From Sphagnum compactum (Eukaryota > Bryophyta > Sphagnopsida > Sphagnales): DNA of 64,000 nt. The translations under genes were made by a program, and so were the position numbers. Under the pieces are notes generated by a model. It ran no database searches and had not been told where the DNA came from. It saw only the letters and a list, made by a program, of their open reading frames with translations. The stretch is taken from assembly GCA_965153455.1 (NCBI GenBank), contig OZ234500.1:17669579-17733578 (forward strand). Reading direction: 5' to 3'. This document shows, piece after piece, positions 13,941 to 27,230 of the stretch (the first letter of the stretch is position 1; each line of letters begins with the position of its first letter).

Positions 13941-14738
13941 TGGCATAATTGTTGAATACAGTCATCTTGATCCTCTTGATTGTCATTCATTTTGTTTGCA
14001 GCAAGATGATTTCACCTTTGAAATGCTTCAAATTGCTGCAATGCTTCAAATGTGAAGCCTGGAAACATGGTCATGGAAGGAGTGAGAGAGAATGTCACCT
14101 CTCAAGCCCTATGAGAGTTGATCATGAAGTCTGAGACCACCGTCACCTTCATCATGTACCGCTGCCATGAGTCCCCACCAGACTTCATCAAAGTAACAAT
14201 TAGAGCACCAAAACATGAAAAGAGGAATACAACCCTTGCAAATCTCCAAAAGAAGTGCACTGTCATTACAGAGATTTGCAACTACCCAGTGATTAAATCC
14301 TCTGTAAATGTCATTTCTCTCTGTGCTGCCACAGGTCTTGTCCAGGTATTTTCCAAGCTCATGCAAACTGAATGTTACCTGACAACATGAGATGAATGTC
14401 ATGTTCTTCTCCCTACTTCGGGCAATCAAATGCAGAAGACCTCTACTACTTCTTCAACAATAAAACACTGGTTGCAGCACCATGCCACACCTGTTAGTTC
14501 CCTAAGCCTTTTAGAAAAGAGTCAAACCATCTGATCATATACCCTTTTTCCATCAATCCTAGTGTCAAGATGTCTGCGTGCTCAAGACAAGAAACAGAAC
14601 TTGCATCCAAACAGTGTGTGCATGCACTGATTCACAAGAGTCTGATACCAAGCTGCTGTTGTTGTTTTACAACTGGGAAGAAGACACCATGTCCAGCTGC
14701 TGTTGTTGACCTTGCAAAGATTTCGACTGATGTTTTTA
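13941..14738. other. Region downstream of the glucose transporter stop
   Basis: No gene is recognised. The part nearest 14739 is expected to be the 3' untranslated region of the minus-strand transporter gene. Short open frames on both strands here show no family signature. Confidence 0.45.
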
Positions 14739-17700
14739 TTATACAGCTGGGCTGAGCTCTCGCTCAATTTCTTCCAATGAACGACCCTTGGTTTCCACCA
14801 CATTGTTTGCAATATACAAAACAGCTGCTACGCATACTGCTGAGAACCCCAAGTAGACACTGCTTACTCCAAATCTCTTTACCACGTTCAAGAAGAAGAG
14901 TCCTATCATGAAGTTTGAGATCTGCACCGACAACAAACCAATCTTGTCAAGACTGGCACTGTTCATTGTTAATGTTTACATGAGATTCACTCCAAGCAAT
15001 AATCCAAAGGTATCTCCAATTGGGTGCCAAGCACCGAAGTAGAGGATTTCACTGCAGATACTCAATAAGAGAAGTCAGTCAAGTGTACCCAATGGACTCC
15101 AAGAGAAAGGGCAACAGCCTTGGCTCGGATTCTAGAGGCAAAGATCTCAGGCAACAGAAGACCAGGCACTGGACCTGCTCCCAAAGAGAACGCCAGCACA
15201 TATCTGCACCAGACAACCATCCAAACTCATCAGGATACTTTCTGACTCTATCCTGCCAGCCCTACAACATAATTTTCTTTTCTGATTCCCACAGGAGCTG
15301 AATTCTCATCTGTAGCATGCATATACATGTTCAAGCAGGATGTCACAGAGACGTAAGGGTTGTTCCCCAGCAACAGGACCCTCTGGCCTTTACAAGAAAG
15401 AGAAAGGAATGATCATGAGCAGAACTTACGAGACTGTTCCAAGAACTGCCAGAGTGCCTGAATAAGCCTCCAATGAGCGCCATGATAATGCCAATGCAAG
15501 CACCAGCATTGAAGCCGCCTACATTACCCATCCAATACAATTGGAATCATCAGTTACAGCTCATCACCTCTTGTGTCTAGCGGGAGATCATATGCAAATT
15601 GTAGTGGGAAATCAGTAGCAAAGCTCCAGAGAAAGACACTCAAATTTGAATCTATTGTCAAGTTGTGTAGAAAGAAGGGATTTGCAATCATGAGAAGACT
15701 TACCATCCCTGAGAAACTGGCCATCAATAGCTTCTTGCGTCCCTGCTTGTCCATCAGTGATGATGCAACTGCTGTGCCTGTCAAATTCAATAACATATCA
15801 GCAAACAGAAAAAAGAGGAGACCCCAACATGAGAAAACGCTGAGAAAATGGAGTGTTGCAAAATTAGCACCAATCTCATGCATGTCCAGTGACCCTTCAA
15901 CTTCAAGAGGTATGGTGCTGACCAGATACCATTACATCTTCACTGACTACATCAGTTCCTAGCTTTCCTAAAGAACTGAGAAGAAGGGAAACATAAAGAG
16001 ATGAGAAAACCAGATAGAATTGAAAAAGACCCAAAATAAGGTAAGGGATAAGAAGACAGAAACAACACTGAATGGGATGCTCTTCTAGATGACAAGAGTG
16101 GGCTTTTGAAAAGCTTTGCCTTTAGGATCAAGAAGCCTTTGAAACGATCATTTTGAAGAGTCCAGAGATACAAACACCTAACACCAGACACAAACCTTTC
16201 TTCCTTAGGCAAACCTCTGAAACTTCCAAGAGGAACCTTTACGCTTCAGAAGACTAATAGATCTCACAATTTGAGCCATGAGAAACTGATTTGAGCTAGA
16301 AAGCCATAAGAATCTATAAAACCAACTATTCACTCTGGCAGATTGCCACTGTCTGCAATGATAGTATTGACATGATTTGTCCATTTTTCAGCTGACAATG
16401 CTTGAGTCAGAATGTTAATGCCAAAGACTTTTTGACTCTTGGGTTGTTGGTAAATCCAAGATACTGCAAAAACATTTGCCCTAGAAGTAGAATTAAGCTA
16501 ACAGACTGATTTAGTGTATAAGCCACCAACAAAGGATCTCTTGAAAATCTAGGCAATGTCTTCATAAGTTCTGAGAACTTCTTGTACTTATGATCTTTAA
16601 TCTGGTAGAATCGAGACATAACCCAACGATGAGGTTCTGGAGATTTCAGATCTAACAACACATCAGGCCTTGAATAGCAAAAAGGGCACAATCTTTTCCA
16701 TCTGAGAGGAAACAAAGATTGAAAACATGAGACCTTTGGCCCAAACCTGAGATTTATAGGGATTGGAATGAGAGATTCTTTGCTCTATAGGAAGACAGGC
16801 TTGAGATTTTATTAAGCTTCAAAATGTGGCAAAACTCAAGTATATTTGTATTACACAACAATGATTTGTACAAGAATTTGAAGTGAGGTGGGAGATGGTA
16901 CCAATAACATTAGCAGCTCCAACAAGCGCGCTGGCTGCAACATCGGAAGCAATACCAGCACTTCGGAACACGTTGGTTGAGAAGTAGACAACAGCATTGA
17001 TGCCAGCAAACTGCTGAAATAGAAATAGGGACATTCCTACCCCCACCACTGTTCCCAGACACACACATCAGATTGCAACCAAATAGGCAAATGCAGGCAG
17101 ATTCTGCAAATTTGTTCTTCAGAAGTAACTGACAACAAAGAAAAGAGCGAAGAGGTACTTCTGTAATGGAGCTAAGAGCCTTCTTGTACCTTTACGATAA
17201 CGTCTGCTGAAAAGGTCACCCCAACCAGCATCTTCAGATGCTCCAGCATCACTGTTGCTTTCCTTCAAGTCTGCCAAAGCATTCTCCAGCTTTGCCTTTC
17301 CCCAAAGCCGCCTTGCTGCTGTCTCTGCCTCAGCTATCCTTCCTTGCTGCAAAGATGTCAGCACTCTTGAATCATTGCAATATTCTGTAGTCGCATAAAA
17401 ATTATAAGTTGTGCATAGCTCTGTCAATCAAATCTGGCTTGTGATCAGACCTCCACTACTGAGACTGCACTGATGATTTGCAGTTGAGAAGAAGACACAT
17501 CCCACGTAATCTGAAATTACACACCTTGTAAAGCCACCGTGGGCTTTCTGGAGCGTAAGCCATGCCCAAACAAAGCAGGAGAGCTGGGACCGTAGCAATT
17601 GCAAACATGCTGCGCCACCTGCAATAACACCCACCCACAGAAGCAAAAACTACCAGGCATCAGACCTCACTAAGTTCCAAGAATAACATACACAGATCAT

Positions 17701-19856
17701 TCTCAATGCATGCTTGCACAAGGTGCATGCCTCTATATTGTATTCACAAACTGGGTGCTGGTCATAGGGTTTGAGTCCACACCAGGCAGGATTGTTAACC
17801 AGAGGAAGGCCAGCTATGAGGGCTAACAAGATGCCCACACAGATTGCCAGTTGGTTCACTGATCCAAGAGCACCACGAATCTCTGTAGGGGAGACCTGCA
17901 ATGTGCAAACATGAGATTTGCAGTCAGGCACACCAAAACCAACACCACCCCCTATATAGTCCAACTACAAAAACTGAAAAGCACTCACATATGTTTTGCA
18001 CTCTTTGACAGCCAAGGAAGGAAGGAAGCAGTACAAATATCAAAGGTGTTAGCAAATGTAACTGCTCTCAATTTTGGCCTTTGAAACTGCAAATGCATAA
18101 TGTGGGTTAGGCAACATTATATTCACCTCAGAGATGTACAGAGGTACCACACCAGATGAGACACCAATGCCAAACCCCACCAAGATCCGCCCTATAACCA
18201 TTGCCTGAAAACCAGCAGCATTTGCACTGCTCCACATACAGATTTTACAACAGATCAGTCAGTTGGCAGATACTGTGGCAGTGTTCAATCTCTCATATTG
18301 CTGCATTTAAAAACTATTCCTTGTACATAAAAACATGGCATGACGATGCTCTTAAAACCGCATGGCTGTACTCAAGATATCGTGAGCTTCTTCATGGTCA
18401 GAAGTTCTGGGATGAAGACGTAGGTACTAATAAAAAGAAAAAGACAAAAAAGCAATGACCTCAGAAGGGTGCCAATAAGAAGAGGAATGGCATCCAGTTG
18501 GAATGTGCGTCGGCGACCTATTTTATCAGCCAATGATCCTCCTGTGAACGAACCCACTGTAGCACCAGCTAATGTTGAACTCACCACCCATCCTGAGGCA
18601 TGTCAAATTGAAACATTCGTCATCAGCACAGCCAAAAAAATCAGACAAAGCTCAAAGCTCAAAGCGTTTTTCTTTTCCTCCAGCAAAACCCCAATTAAAA
18701 GATTCAACAAAAACAGTCTGCAGTAGATCTGAGAATCCTTTCACAACTGCAGATTCTTCAGTTCAAACTCCACTCTGCAGTGGGAAAAAGTCTGTCTGTG
18801 GTGCCAAAAAAATTACCTTGAAGGACAGGATCTGCTGCAAACCCAAGGTCTTTTGCAATGTACTCAAGTGCTCCATTCACCACTCTGCATGGTTTCATTT
18901 CAAGTAAAGCTTGTTCATCATCAAAAGGTGGGCTCCACCATCCAGAGCTATGGCTCGGAGTGATGAATTGGGGCATGAAAGCAGGAGAAAGAAACATGTG
19001 TTTCAGATCTAAGAATGAATGAATGGCATCATAATGGAGCGAATGAGCTTTTCATGCTTAGGTTGTTGTTGATGCAAATGGGATAGGTGGGTGTTTCTGT
19101 GAGTGAGAGTGTAGACATGGGTGTTTTTTGTTTTTGTGAGGGAGAGTGTGGACATACCCAAGATGGTAGCCAAACAGAATAGCTCCCAGACAAGCAACAC
19201 CTACAGCTGGTAGCACAATGCCTCCAGAGGAAGAAGAAGAAGACACTGCCTGTTTTGTGGCCACCAATTCCTCCACCACCTCCCCATCTGCAAGTCCCCC
19301 AACAACACAAACAGATCTCAGATCTTGATGGAAAGAAAAGAAAGATTACACCAGAGACCCAAAACCCCCAAAAACCACTTCCCATGACCAAGACTTGCCA
19401 TAAAAACCTCCTCCCCACCCATCGCACAAGGACCAGGAAAACATTCTTGTGGTTTTCTCCGCGAAACCAAAGAGGGACGAGAGAGAGACCAGCAGCTTGT
19501 GCGCGAATAGAAGAAGAGAGGCGCTTGTGGGTGTGGAGTGCGACGCCACCCAAGCTCTTCTTTGTCACCCCCATCCTGATCTCCCCACCCAGTCGTGACG
19601 AGAACAACAAACAGGAGACAGGAGATTGTACTGCTGCGCTCCTCCTGCTGCTGCTTCTAAACGCTGCCAGCGACGACTGCACTTTGGAAGCGCCGCTGCT
19701 GCTGCTGCATCTTTGATTGGCCCATGCTGCTGCTGCTGCTACAACACCGGTGCCGGTAGTAGTGTAAGGAGCTCCGATTCCAACAACATTTCCTTGCCTT
19801 ACTGGCACCGTAGCCGTCGCCACTGCTGCTGAACTCGACACCGCCGCTAACAGCAT
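14739..19856 (-). CDS. pGlcT: Plastidic glucose transporter (pGlcT, major facilitator/sugar porter family)
   Basis: Thirteen predicted exons: 19856-19490, 19287-19158, 18884-18817, 18592-18460, 18229-18127, 17895-17783, 17618-17525, 17346-17190, 17048-16902, 15777-15704, 15518-15430, 15203-15089 and 14921-14739; 590 residues, all phases closing. Residues ~1-125 are Ser/Ala/Arg-rich with few acids, as in a chloroplast transit peptide. The sugar-porter body follows: FGYHLGVVNGALEYIAKDLG, GSLADKIGRRRTFQLDAIPL, PLYISEVSPTEIRGALGSVN, PESPRWLYK, FQQFAGINAVVYFSTNVF, MDKQGRKKL, GAGPVPGLLLPEIFASRIRA, HWISNFMIGLFFLNVV and the C-terminal VETKGRSLEEIE. These are the signature motifs of twelve-helix sugar transporters and most closely the plastid envelope pGlcT, which exports glucose from starch breakdown. 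I chose the ATG at 19856 because the codon two before it is GTG, not ATG. The protein is somewhat longer than the ~546 residues usual in Arabidopsis, entirely in the targeting region. Confidence 0.97.
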
Positions 19857-20460
19857 TTCCACTAGTCTTCTTCTTCTTCTTCTTCTTGTCGTCCTCCTTC
19901 ACACTGACAAAAGAACTAAATGCTCCCCCGAAACCCAGTTCCTCGATCCAGCAATCTGCTCCAAAAAAAAGCACTCACAAACAATCCACAACCAAAAAGA
20001 AACAGAAAAAAGAATCCCAACCAGGCAGCAGCAGAAACAAACCTCACACACAAAGGAAGAGAGAGAGACACACACACAAACACAAACACACACACAGAGT
20101 CTAGAGCGAGACGTGGATCTTTGAAAATGCAAAACCAACTTCTATTCTGGTCTCTTCTCTTCTCATCTCATCTGTACAGTTGTTTTTTGTTCTGATCTGA
20201 TCCGATCTTCTATTATTACGTTGCAGGGTTGTAGAACACCTCGATCGGAGAGAGAAAGGGAGAGATGGAGAGACGAGAGAGCTGGGCTGCGACGGCGAGG
20301 GAGAGAGGAGAGAAGGAAGAGGAGAATCTAGTGTACTGGATTGTGCAGAGTGGGCCCACCAGTCCAGTCCAGTCCAGTCCCGTCCCGTCCAGTGTACCAG
20401 ACCAAAGTGGGCCAACCAGTCCACTGGTCGAAATGGTCAATTACAAGTAAGCAAGTAGGG
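19857..20460 (-). promoter_or_regulatory. Probable leader/promoter of the plastidic glucose transporter
   Basis: Upstream of the minus-strand start are a CTT array (about 19868-19888), a CA-rich tract (about 20065-20095), GA-rich sequence (about 20250-20320) and a CAGTC-like pentamer array (about 20360-20392). No TATA box or start site can be fixed with confidence. Confidence 0.4.
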
Positions 20461-20860
20461 GACTGCCTCCTATCTACATATAACTTTTTTTAAATTTATT
20501 TTCTTTAAAAAAATTCTAATTAAATATTTATTTACTACTTTCTTAATTAATGTTTCCATTCATGAAATTAGTGTTTTTAGTTAAATTCTTTATACCTTTA
20601 CTTCACTTTAGTTTTCCCCACACACACACACACACACACATTGTTTTCTCTTTCTTTCTTTCTCTTATTAATTGATTTCTCCATCCAGTGTTTTGTTTCT
20701 TCTTTTTTTTCATTTTTTATACAATTTTCTATTTGCAAAATTTAAACCAAAAAAATTAGCAAAATTAATGGAATTACATCTAAAGGGGGTTCCAATAATA
20801 TGGAATGGGCTACTTGGTAAGCTACTCGACCTATTCCGAGGGAATGTGCTGAGTCCCGTG
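20461..20860. repeat. AT-rich intergenic DNA with CA microsatellite
   Basis: A (CA)n run lies at about 20618-20640, followed by TTTC-type repeats. No gene is seen. Confidence 0.6.
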
Positions 20861-20966
20861 AGGGTGACATGCACATTCTGTCAAGTGGTAATGGGTTCTA
20901 CTAGGGAGGGCCTGTAAGGGTGACATGCACATTCTGTTAGGTGGTAATGGGTTCTACTAGGGGCCT
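20861..20966. repeat. 56-bp tandem duplication
   Basis: AGGGTGACATGCACATTCTG starts at 20861 and again at 20917. Both copies continue with GTGGTAATGGGTTCTACTAG, differing at a few positions. The two copies are adjacent. Confidence 0.8.
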
Positions 20967-22700
20967 GTTCCAGAGCGTAACGGATTGTCTCTTACCAATT
21001 GATTCACATCACAAGTGGAACTGGCAAAACCAAAAGTGAAACCCGGCATATTATGACCAAATGTTCCCACTTGGGAACAAACACCCCAAACCAGTTACAG
21101 AACAATAGAATGTGCCCCCAAGGGCACATTCTATCACCTAGAATTTAAGAAGATTTTGTGAAGTAGATTGAGTACCATTTGATCTCAAGATATTTACGAA
21201 GAAGAAACGTGCTAGATAATATGGGAGAGCGGAGTACACTTCCACATGAACACTTAAGAAAGAACATCAATCAGGTGTCATCATCACTACGTTTGTAATG
21301 GCTTTGGAAACCATTCACTAAACTCATGTCGGATTGCATAATGCACAATGGAGCCTTATAGAGGAAGAGGCAATAGGTATCCATTTAGAAACCAACCCAC
21401 ACATAGAAGAAGTAGTGCATAACAATAACATCTTCTACTACACCACTTTAGTTCCCAATCTATAATCTCACTTTAGGATTGGAAATTGTCTTGTTTGAAG
21501 ATCATAAAGGTGTGTGCATGTCACAAAAAATGTGAATGTGCCTCAACCTTGAAAACCAATTCAAATTGAGACTATAAGAATCAAAAGGTGGGGTACCTCT
21601 TTCATATTTGTAACAAGGGGTGTGTCACATTGTGGCGTTGTCATTTACATGAAAAAGTATCTTAAGGCAAAAGAAGAATCGTGGAGACTCAAAATATATT
21701 TCACCATGCAAAAATATAACCTTCAAAAAAATCCTCTAAAAGAAACCAAAATCCTTCAAGATATTATTATAAGTCTGTAACTAATCTCAAGTTTCAACAC
21801 AAACCAAAATTTCATCTTTCAAAAATCCTCATATTACAATAGACCTATTATTACCTAGTATGCGCCAAAATCCATTAAGCTACTATACTCTATAATGAAT
21901 CTAAACACAATACCCTTGCCTTGGTAGGCACGGCCAACAAAGATAGCATTAGGAGAAAAAACGTATACCTAGCAGAAACATCTCGTGGTACAACATACCC
22001 AACATGTAGAAGAAGCAGCAACATGATATGGAGTACTGGAGCAAAACAAAGCTCTCGAGGTTTTGGATGAATGCCATTTGGAAGATGTTTTCCATTCGTA
22101 ACTCACCTACCTGATGGTCAAAGGCTCACATAATTGTGTCCAAATGTGCAAAATTTATAAAGCAGCTGCAAATGGGTGCAAGCAAATAAGTCCATTTCAA
22201 ATGATTGTGAGAACGGTGGCAACATGCAGTTTCTCAGAGTGCAGGTGGGATTGTTGGGGATACAGAAAAAAGACTTTGACAAAAAAGAAAACTGAGCTGG
22301 TGGTTAAGTCACTTGATGACTTTTCTCAATGTTTCCTCATTTTGTACGTCTTTGTACATTACTTACTCTTTTTGTTCACTTTCATTTGCAATGCCTCTTT
22401 CATACTAGGATAAGTAATGGCACAAACCCAATAGTTTTGTTTGTCTGTCGCAACACAAATGCTATGACGATATATTGTTTTCCTGTTGAAGAAAGTCAGA
22501 GAAGCTGGTTGTCATCTGTTGTAGCATATCATGGCCAGAGTGAACCAACAACAACCATCAACTAGTTGTCACCAGATTTCCTCTCCAAATCTGCCAATGG
22601 AAACCAACGGCGATCAGTGCACCATCACTTGGGAGACCCGCAAGTAACAACCTTAGCAACCTATCCTGTAAATCCTGGTATATCCCCTGCACATCACCTA
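20967..22700. other. Intergenic DNA, no gene recognised
   Basis: This is AT-rich sequence with short random frames only. I see no domain signature, tRNA or clear element boundary. Confidence 0.4.
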
Positions 22701-22729
22701 CTAAGCAACTACCTATATAAGCGAAGTAT

Positions 22730-23420
22730 CATCGGGTAGGGAATGTAAGTGGGTACTATGTAGGTAGGTGCGTAGTTAGTTAAGGAGCTTGGTTGCTACT
22801 AGGTGGATAGATACATTTGGATGGTTTATCATACAGCTAACAATGGTGGTTTAGCTACCTATTTGAGAGGAATACAATGAAAAAAATGTTTCCTGTCCAC
22901 GCACACCATCCTTCCTGCATGACGCCCGAGTGGGTGCTGCTGGTTTACTCTGGCCTTTGTATGTCACAGTACCCACCTATTTAAGAAGGCGTGTACATAG
23001 CTCTACTATGTGTCACACCACCAGACAATGTGGTTTTAACAGCCACAATCATGATGTTGCACAAAATTTGCACACATTTTTCGGAGATGTACACATTGAA
23101 TGTAATGCACTGGAAGGAAAAATTGGGGGGAAGTTGTAGGTTCGAAATTAGTGTACATCTTCATGTTTTGTTGTCCCCCCAAAACATAAAATGTACACTA
23201 TTTCAAAAGCCCTTTGAAAGACTGCCCTACATTGGTGATGATGGCTAGTGGGTTGTTAGTATAGGTATGTAGGTAAGTCGGTAGTAAAAAAAACAGAAAC
23301 TGAGCTAAACATCATGGTTGGTTAGCTAGGGGAACTGGAACCCAATGGAAAAGTGTTTACGATCCACCCACCATCCATCCCTCATGTTGCGGCGCAGGTG
23401 GGTTGTTGGTTCACTCTGGC
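22730..23420. repeat. Dispersed repeat family, copies B and C
   Basis: Copy C at 23248-23420 has the same block order as copy A (7611-7767): GTGGGTTGTTAGT-TAGGT, AACTGAG, CATGGTTGGTTAGCTAGGG, AACCCAATGGAAAA and GGTTCACTCTGGC. Copy B is partial: TAGGTAGGT near 22761 and the right end GTGGGTGCTGCTGGTTTACTCTGG at about 22930-22953. CTGG tetramers at 23418-23450 extend copy C. Confidence 0.6.
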
Positions 23421-25334
23421 TGGCTGGGCGGCTGGCTGGCTGGCTGGCTGGCCTGTACTTTTGGAGCAAAAGCCCAATGGTAATGTCAACCTTCATTTGC
23501 AAAGATTTCGCAAGGATTGCGTCTTTCCCTCCCCACAAGGCTTTTTGTTAGTCTTCCTGTACTTGTGAATGTCCTGGGTTGCTTACGGGAAGTCCTGTCA
23601 TTTTGGTTGTGCCTTACAACCCACAATAACCACCATAGCTCTTTTCACATACCTTTTCCACCTTGTTATGCAACGGACATAACTGTAGCCTGTGTTGCAC
23701 ACAGCTCATCCTCAGCCATCAGAAGGTGACCTCAACTAATCACACACTCTGTTGATAAACAATTAGTATACGAAAAATTGCTATTGAGCATTGCATTGTT
23801 AACAGAAAAACCCCCAAATTGTGTGAAATGTGTCCATCTCTCCACTCCTGATCTGCGAGTGTCTTACACATGTGTTACATGTATCCAATTCAATTGTCAA
23901 ACCAATCAGTTTTGAAGCTAATTGAAGGTTTTGATGATAAGGACCTGGTCAGCCTAAAGCAGCTGATGATGCAAGGAGCTGATAGCTGAACATTGTTGAG
24001 GCATGAATTCCAAATGCCTCTGCAAATGAGTCAAATTCAAACGAGTCGGAGATCAAAGCTCTTATACAGATGAGTTCAAACAAGCCAAACAGAGAGAGCT
24101 TTGTTTATCTGAGCATATGGGAAATCATTTGACAACTTGATATTGGAAAGGGGGCAAGCTTTTTGGTCATCAATTCCTGCTGCTATGCTCAAAATCCAAA
24201 TAGGTAACAGATTGTACTATCAACTTCCTTGTGCCATGTCAATTCACTGGAACACAAAAGTCTCTGGGGATCTGAAACTATTCAGAGGAGTACTCTTCAA
24301 ATCAATTTGCAGTGTGCCTGGAGAATGTGGCACCTTTCATTGCACCTTTTCTTCTGTTCTTGCATATGTGTTGGGTGCTTTTCTTGACACCAGTTCCGTA
24401 GCCAGGCAGTAATTGTAGGGTGGGGAGGAGGCCCTCTTTTGTGAGCTCGATCCATTGATGTGCAGCATGCCCAATCCCCCAAGCAAGGTGCAAGAGAATG
24501 ACCACTTGGAGTGGTGTACAAAACATGTCTAAATTCCAGTTCAGCTTGAAAGAAACCACCAACAAAGCAACTTGGAGACACACGTCTGATGACATTGATA
24601 ATTTACTGAAACAGGACAGCAGACTCTTCATGGAGAAACATGTTGCTGAATAATTTGATAGGGGAAGAGCTACCCATTTCTGCTATTTCTGCTAACATAT
24701 TGTCTAACAGGCATGACTTCCTCACAAGATAAGAATGTATGCTGGCAGTGGATAGATTTGGGTGTGAATTTGATGGTGGTATGAGATAAGCTTACTTCTC
24801 TTCTTTTTTGCAATGAAGCAAAAAATGAGTGAGTAGACTTCATTTAGCGAGCACCATTTGACTTCCTACATGGTGGTGGTTGCTGGAAAGCTGAGGAAAA
24901 GCAGATTCTAGATCTTTTTCCTTCGCTCCTCTCTCCACCACCAATTCTTGAGCACCTAGATAGACACACATACCCAATTCCTCAAATCTTCAGAAACAAT
25001 GCCAGATACCCAACACCACAAATCTTCACATGCAAATGCCAGAGACCCAAATACCACAAAATCTTCACATACAAATTTCAGAGGCCCAATATCACAAAAT
25101 CTTCACATGCAAATGCATAACAGAGATCCAATACCGCAAAATAAATGTTCAGACACAAAAATGCCTGACACAGATTCTTCCAATTTGTTTGCATACATAC
25201 ATAAGGTGATGATGACCCATTACAAAAACACACAAATACAAACTGTAGAGTGAATTCTTATTGAAAAACACACACATGTATACATACACTCAGAGTGCAT
25301 TCTTATTGAAAATACATACATACATACATACATA
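23421..25334. other. Intergenic DNA with a CAAATGC-rich repetitive stretch
   Basis: No gene is recognised. Two overlapping minus-strand frames occur at 24297-24631, without family resemblance. Between about 25000 and 25160 the phrase AAATCTTCACATGCAAAT-like recurs three to four times with a spacing of about 50 bp. CATA tetramers lie at about 25310-25334. Confidence 0.45.
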
Positions 25335-25454
25335 TCTATCTATGAAGGAAGGTAGTTTGTTTTGTTTTATTTTGTAGTTATGAGATCCACCGATCCGAGA
25401 TGCTTCAGATCATGTTCTTGGTGTTTTTGGAAAGCTCCCCATGAGGAGAGGTGC
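25335..25454 (+). repeat. Left arm of a 2.3-kb-spaced inverted repeat
   Basis: About 120 bp beginning TCTATCTATGAAGGAAGG and running through TTATGAGATCCACC, CCGAGATGCTTCAGATC and TTGGAAAGCTC is closely matched, in reverse complement, by 27691-27808. By eye the match is about 85-90 percent. Confidence 0.8.
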
Positions 25455-25896
25455 ATGGGCTTGGTTCCATGTACATTTGGACTTGCGGTGCAAAAGTTCT
25501 TGAATATTGAATGATTTCTTCACTGAAAATTAAACTAAATCGTAGCTCAAAATTTCAGAGGAATTGGAATGTGCCTTTGGTGGTGTTGGAAAGATCTTGA
25601 TGAGCAGGATTTAGTGGACTTAATTTGGTAAAGATTTGGATTCAGAATGTGGGAGATATTGATTTGTAAGTCATTTCTGCCTCTGATGAAAATTCAAATA
25701 AATTCCCAAAAAACCAGGTTTTGGAAGGAAAAATCAGTTGAGAACGTGGTAACACTTTGGGCCAAAGGCACAGGCCACACTAGTAGTATATATTGAAACA
25801 CACACACTGTCTTTCAAGTATTTTACTCCAATTAGTTTTAGAAGTACCCGTACTTACAGGGAATTGGAGACCGAATTGTCAGGGAACCTGGAAACT

Positions 25897-26170
25897 GGCC
25901 AACACTCTTTGTATGTATTGTGAGTGTTTCAAACTCAACTAGTGATTATGGCATTATTGTGTGTGGTACCACCTGTGATCACAACAACCTAATGGAAAGA
26001 GACGCTTAACTTTACTACCTTGGACTTGCCGGCCAACACTCTTTGTATGTATCTGAGTGTTTCAAACTCAACTAGTGATTATGGCATTATTGTGTGTGGT
26101 ACCTTACCACCTGTGATCACAACAACCTAATGGAAAGAGGCACTTAACTTTACGACCTTGGACTTGCTTA
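25897..26170. repeat. 134-bp tandem duplication
   Basis: GGCCAACACTCTTTGTATGT starts at 25897 and 26031. Both units continue through TGAGTGTTTCAAACTCAACT, GATTATGGCATTATTGTGTG, a GTGATCACAACAACC block and ACCTTGGACTTGC. The copies are nearly identical, so the duplication is recent. It lies inside the segment bounded by the inverted repeat at 25335 and 27691. Confidence 0.9.
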
Positions 26171-27140
26171 GCTCCTGCATGTTTTGCTTTATCTATGATA
26201 CTGTTGGAACTGACAACCCATGTTCCGAACCAAATGCTGGAATATTTTAACATTGAAAGAAGGGGGCGGGGAAGGAGGGAAGGGAAGGGGAGGGGATATG
26301 AGCTAGCAGCTCTGATTTGAATATCTGAAATTTTGACACTTTTGAAATAAACTAAACAAGTGCATAGGCCTAGTAACACTCATGTGTTAGTAATAAGATA
26401 CAAATTTGTGTCAGTGAAATTTCTTACAAACCCATGTTGGAACCAGTGATTAATTGTCGATTAACACTCGATTCAATTTTTTTTTTTTTTTTTACCAATG
26501 TGCCATACATGTACAAATACCATACATATTCACAATTTGCTTTGCCTTTTACTTTACATTTATCCAAAATTACATCCATAAATGTTGGGCAAGTAAAAAA
26601 ATTCATATTATGCTTAACCAATGAGAAGGGTAAATATTAATAAATTTCCTTTTTCCCTAATTTGGATCGATAAATTTGCACACCTTTAACTAAGAGTATA
26701 CATCCTTAGTTATGTACCCTTAATACCAAAACTAAAGGTGTTCCAAAACCTCCAAAACATGGATTCGATGGATCTTTACAAGATTTTTGGATCAACCAAG
26801 TTTCTACATTGATCATTTTTGTCAATTCCTTGTCCTTTTTTAAGCCCAAAACTTGATTCAAATGACCAAGCAAAAATGACTCCCATCATGATATTGTCAT
26901 ATTTTTTAAATTTAGCAATTATGAAAAATTATCCAAAGTTCATGAACATTTTGTTTTAGTCTTAAAATGTTTCTTTCCGATTTCTTTGTAAAGTTTTCAT
27001 CAATGAACTACCACAAAGTTAAAACTATTACATTAGTCCATCTTCATTACAAGCTTATACTACGAGATGGGATAGATTCTTGAAGGCAATCATAAATAAA
27101 TATGAGGTTCAATTTATTCAATGTTTGTGACTTTCAATTT
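26171..27140. other. AT-rich intergenic DNA
   Basis: No gene is recognised. A G/A-rich tract lies at about 26260-26298 and a T run of about 17 bases at 26478-26494. Confidence 0.45.
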
Positions 27141-27230
27141 TTACAATGCATCAACCCAATTAAACCTTTTCCCTTTTTATTGTTACAATGCATCAACCAA
27201 TTAAAACTTTCCCTTTTTATTGTTACAAAG
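27141..27230. repeat. ~41-bp tandem repeat
   Basis: TTACAATGCATCAACC starts at 27141 and 27183, and a truncated third unit (TTACAAAGTGTC) at 27223. Units share CAATTAAA and TCCCTTTTTATTG. Confidence 0.75.
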
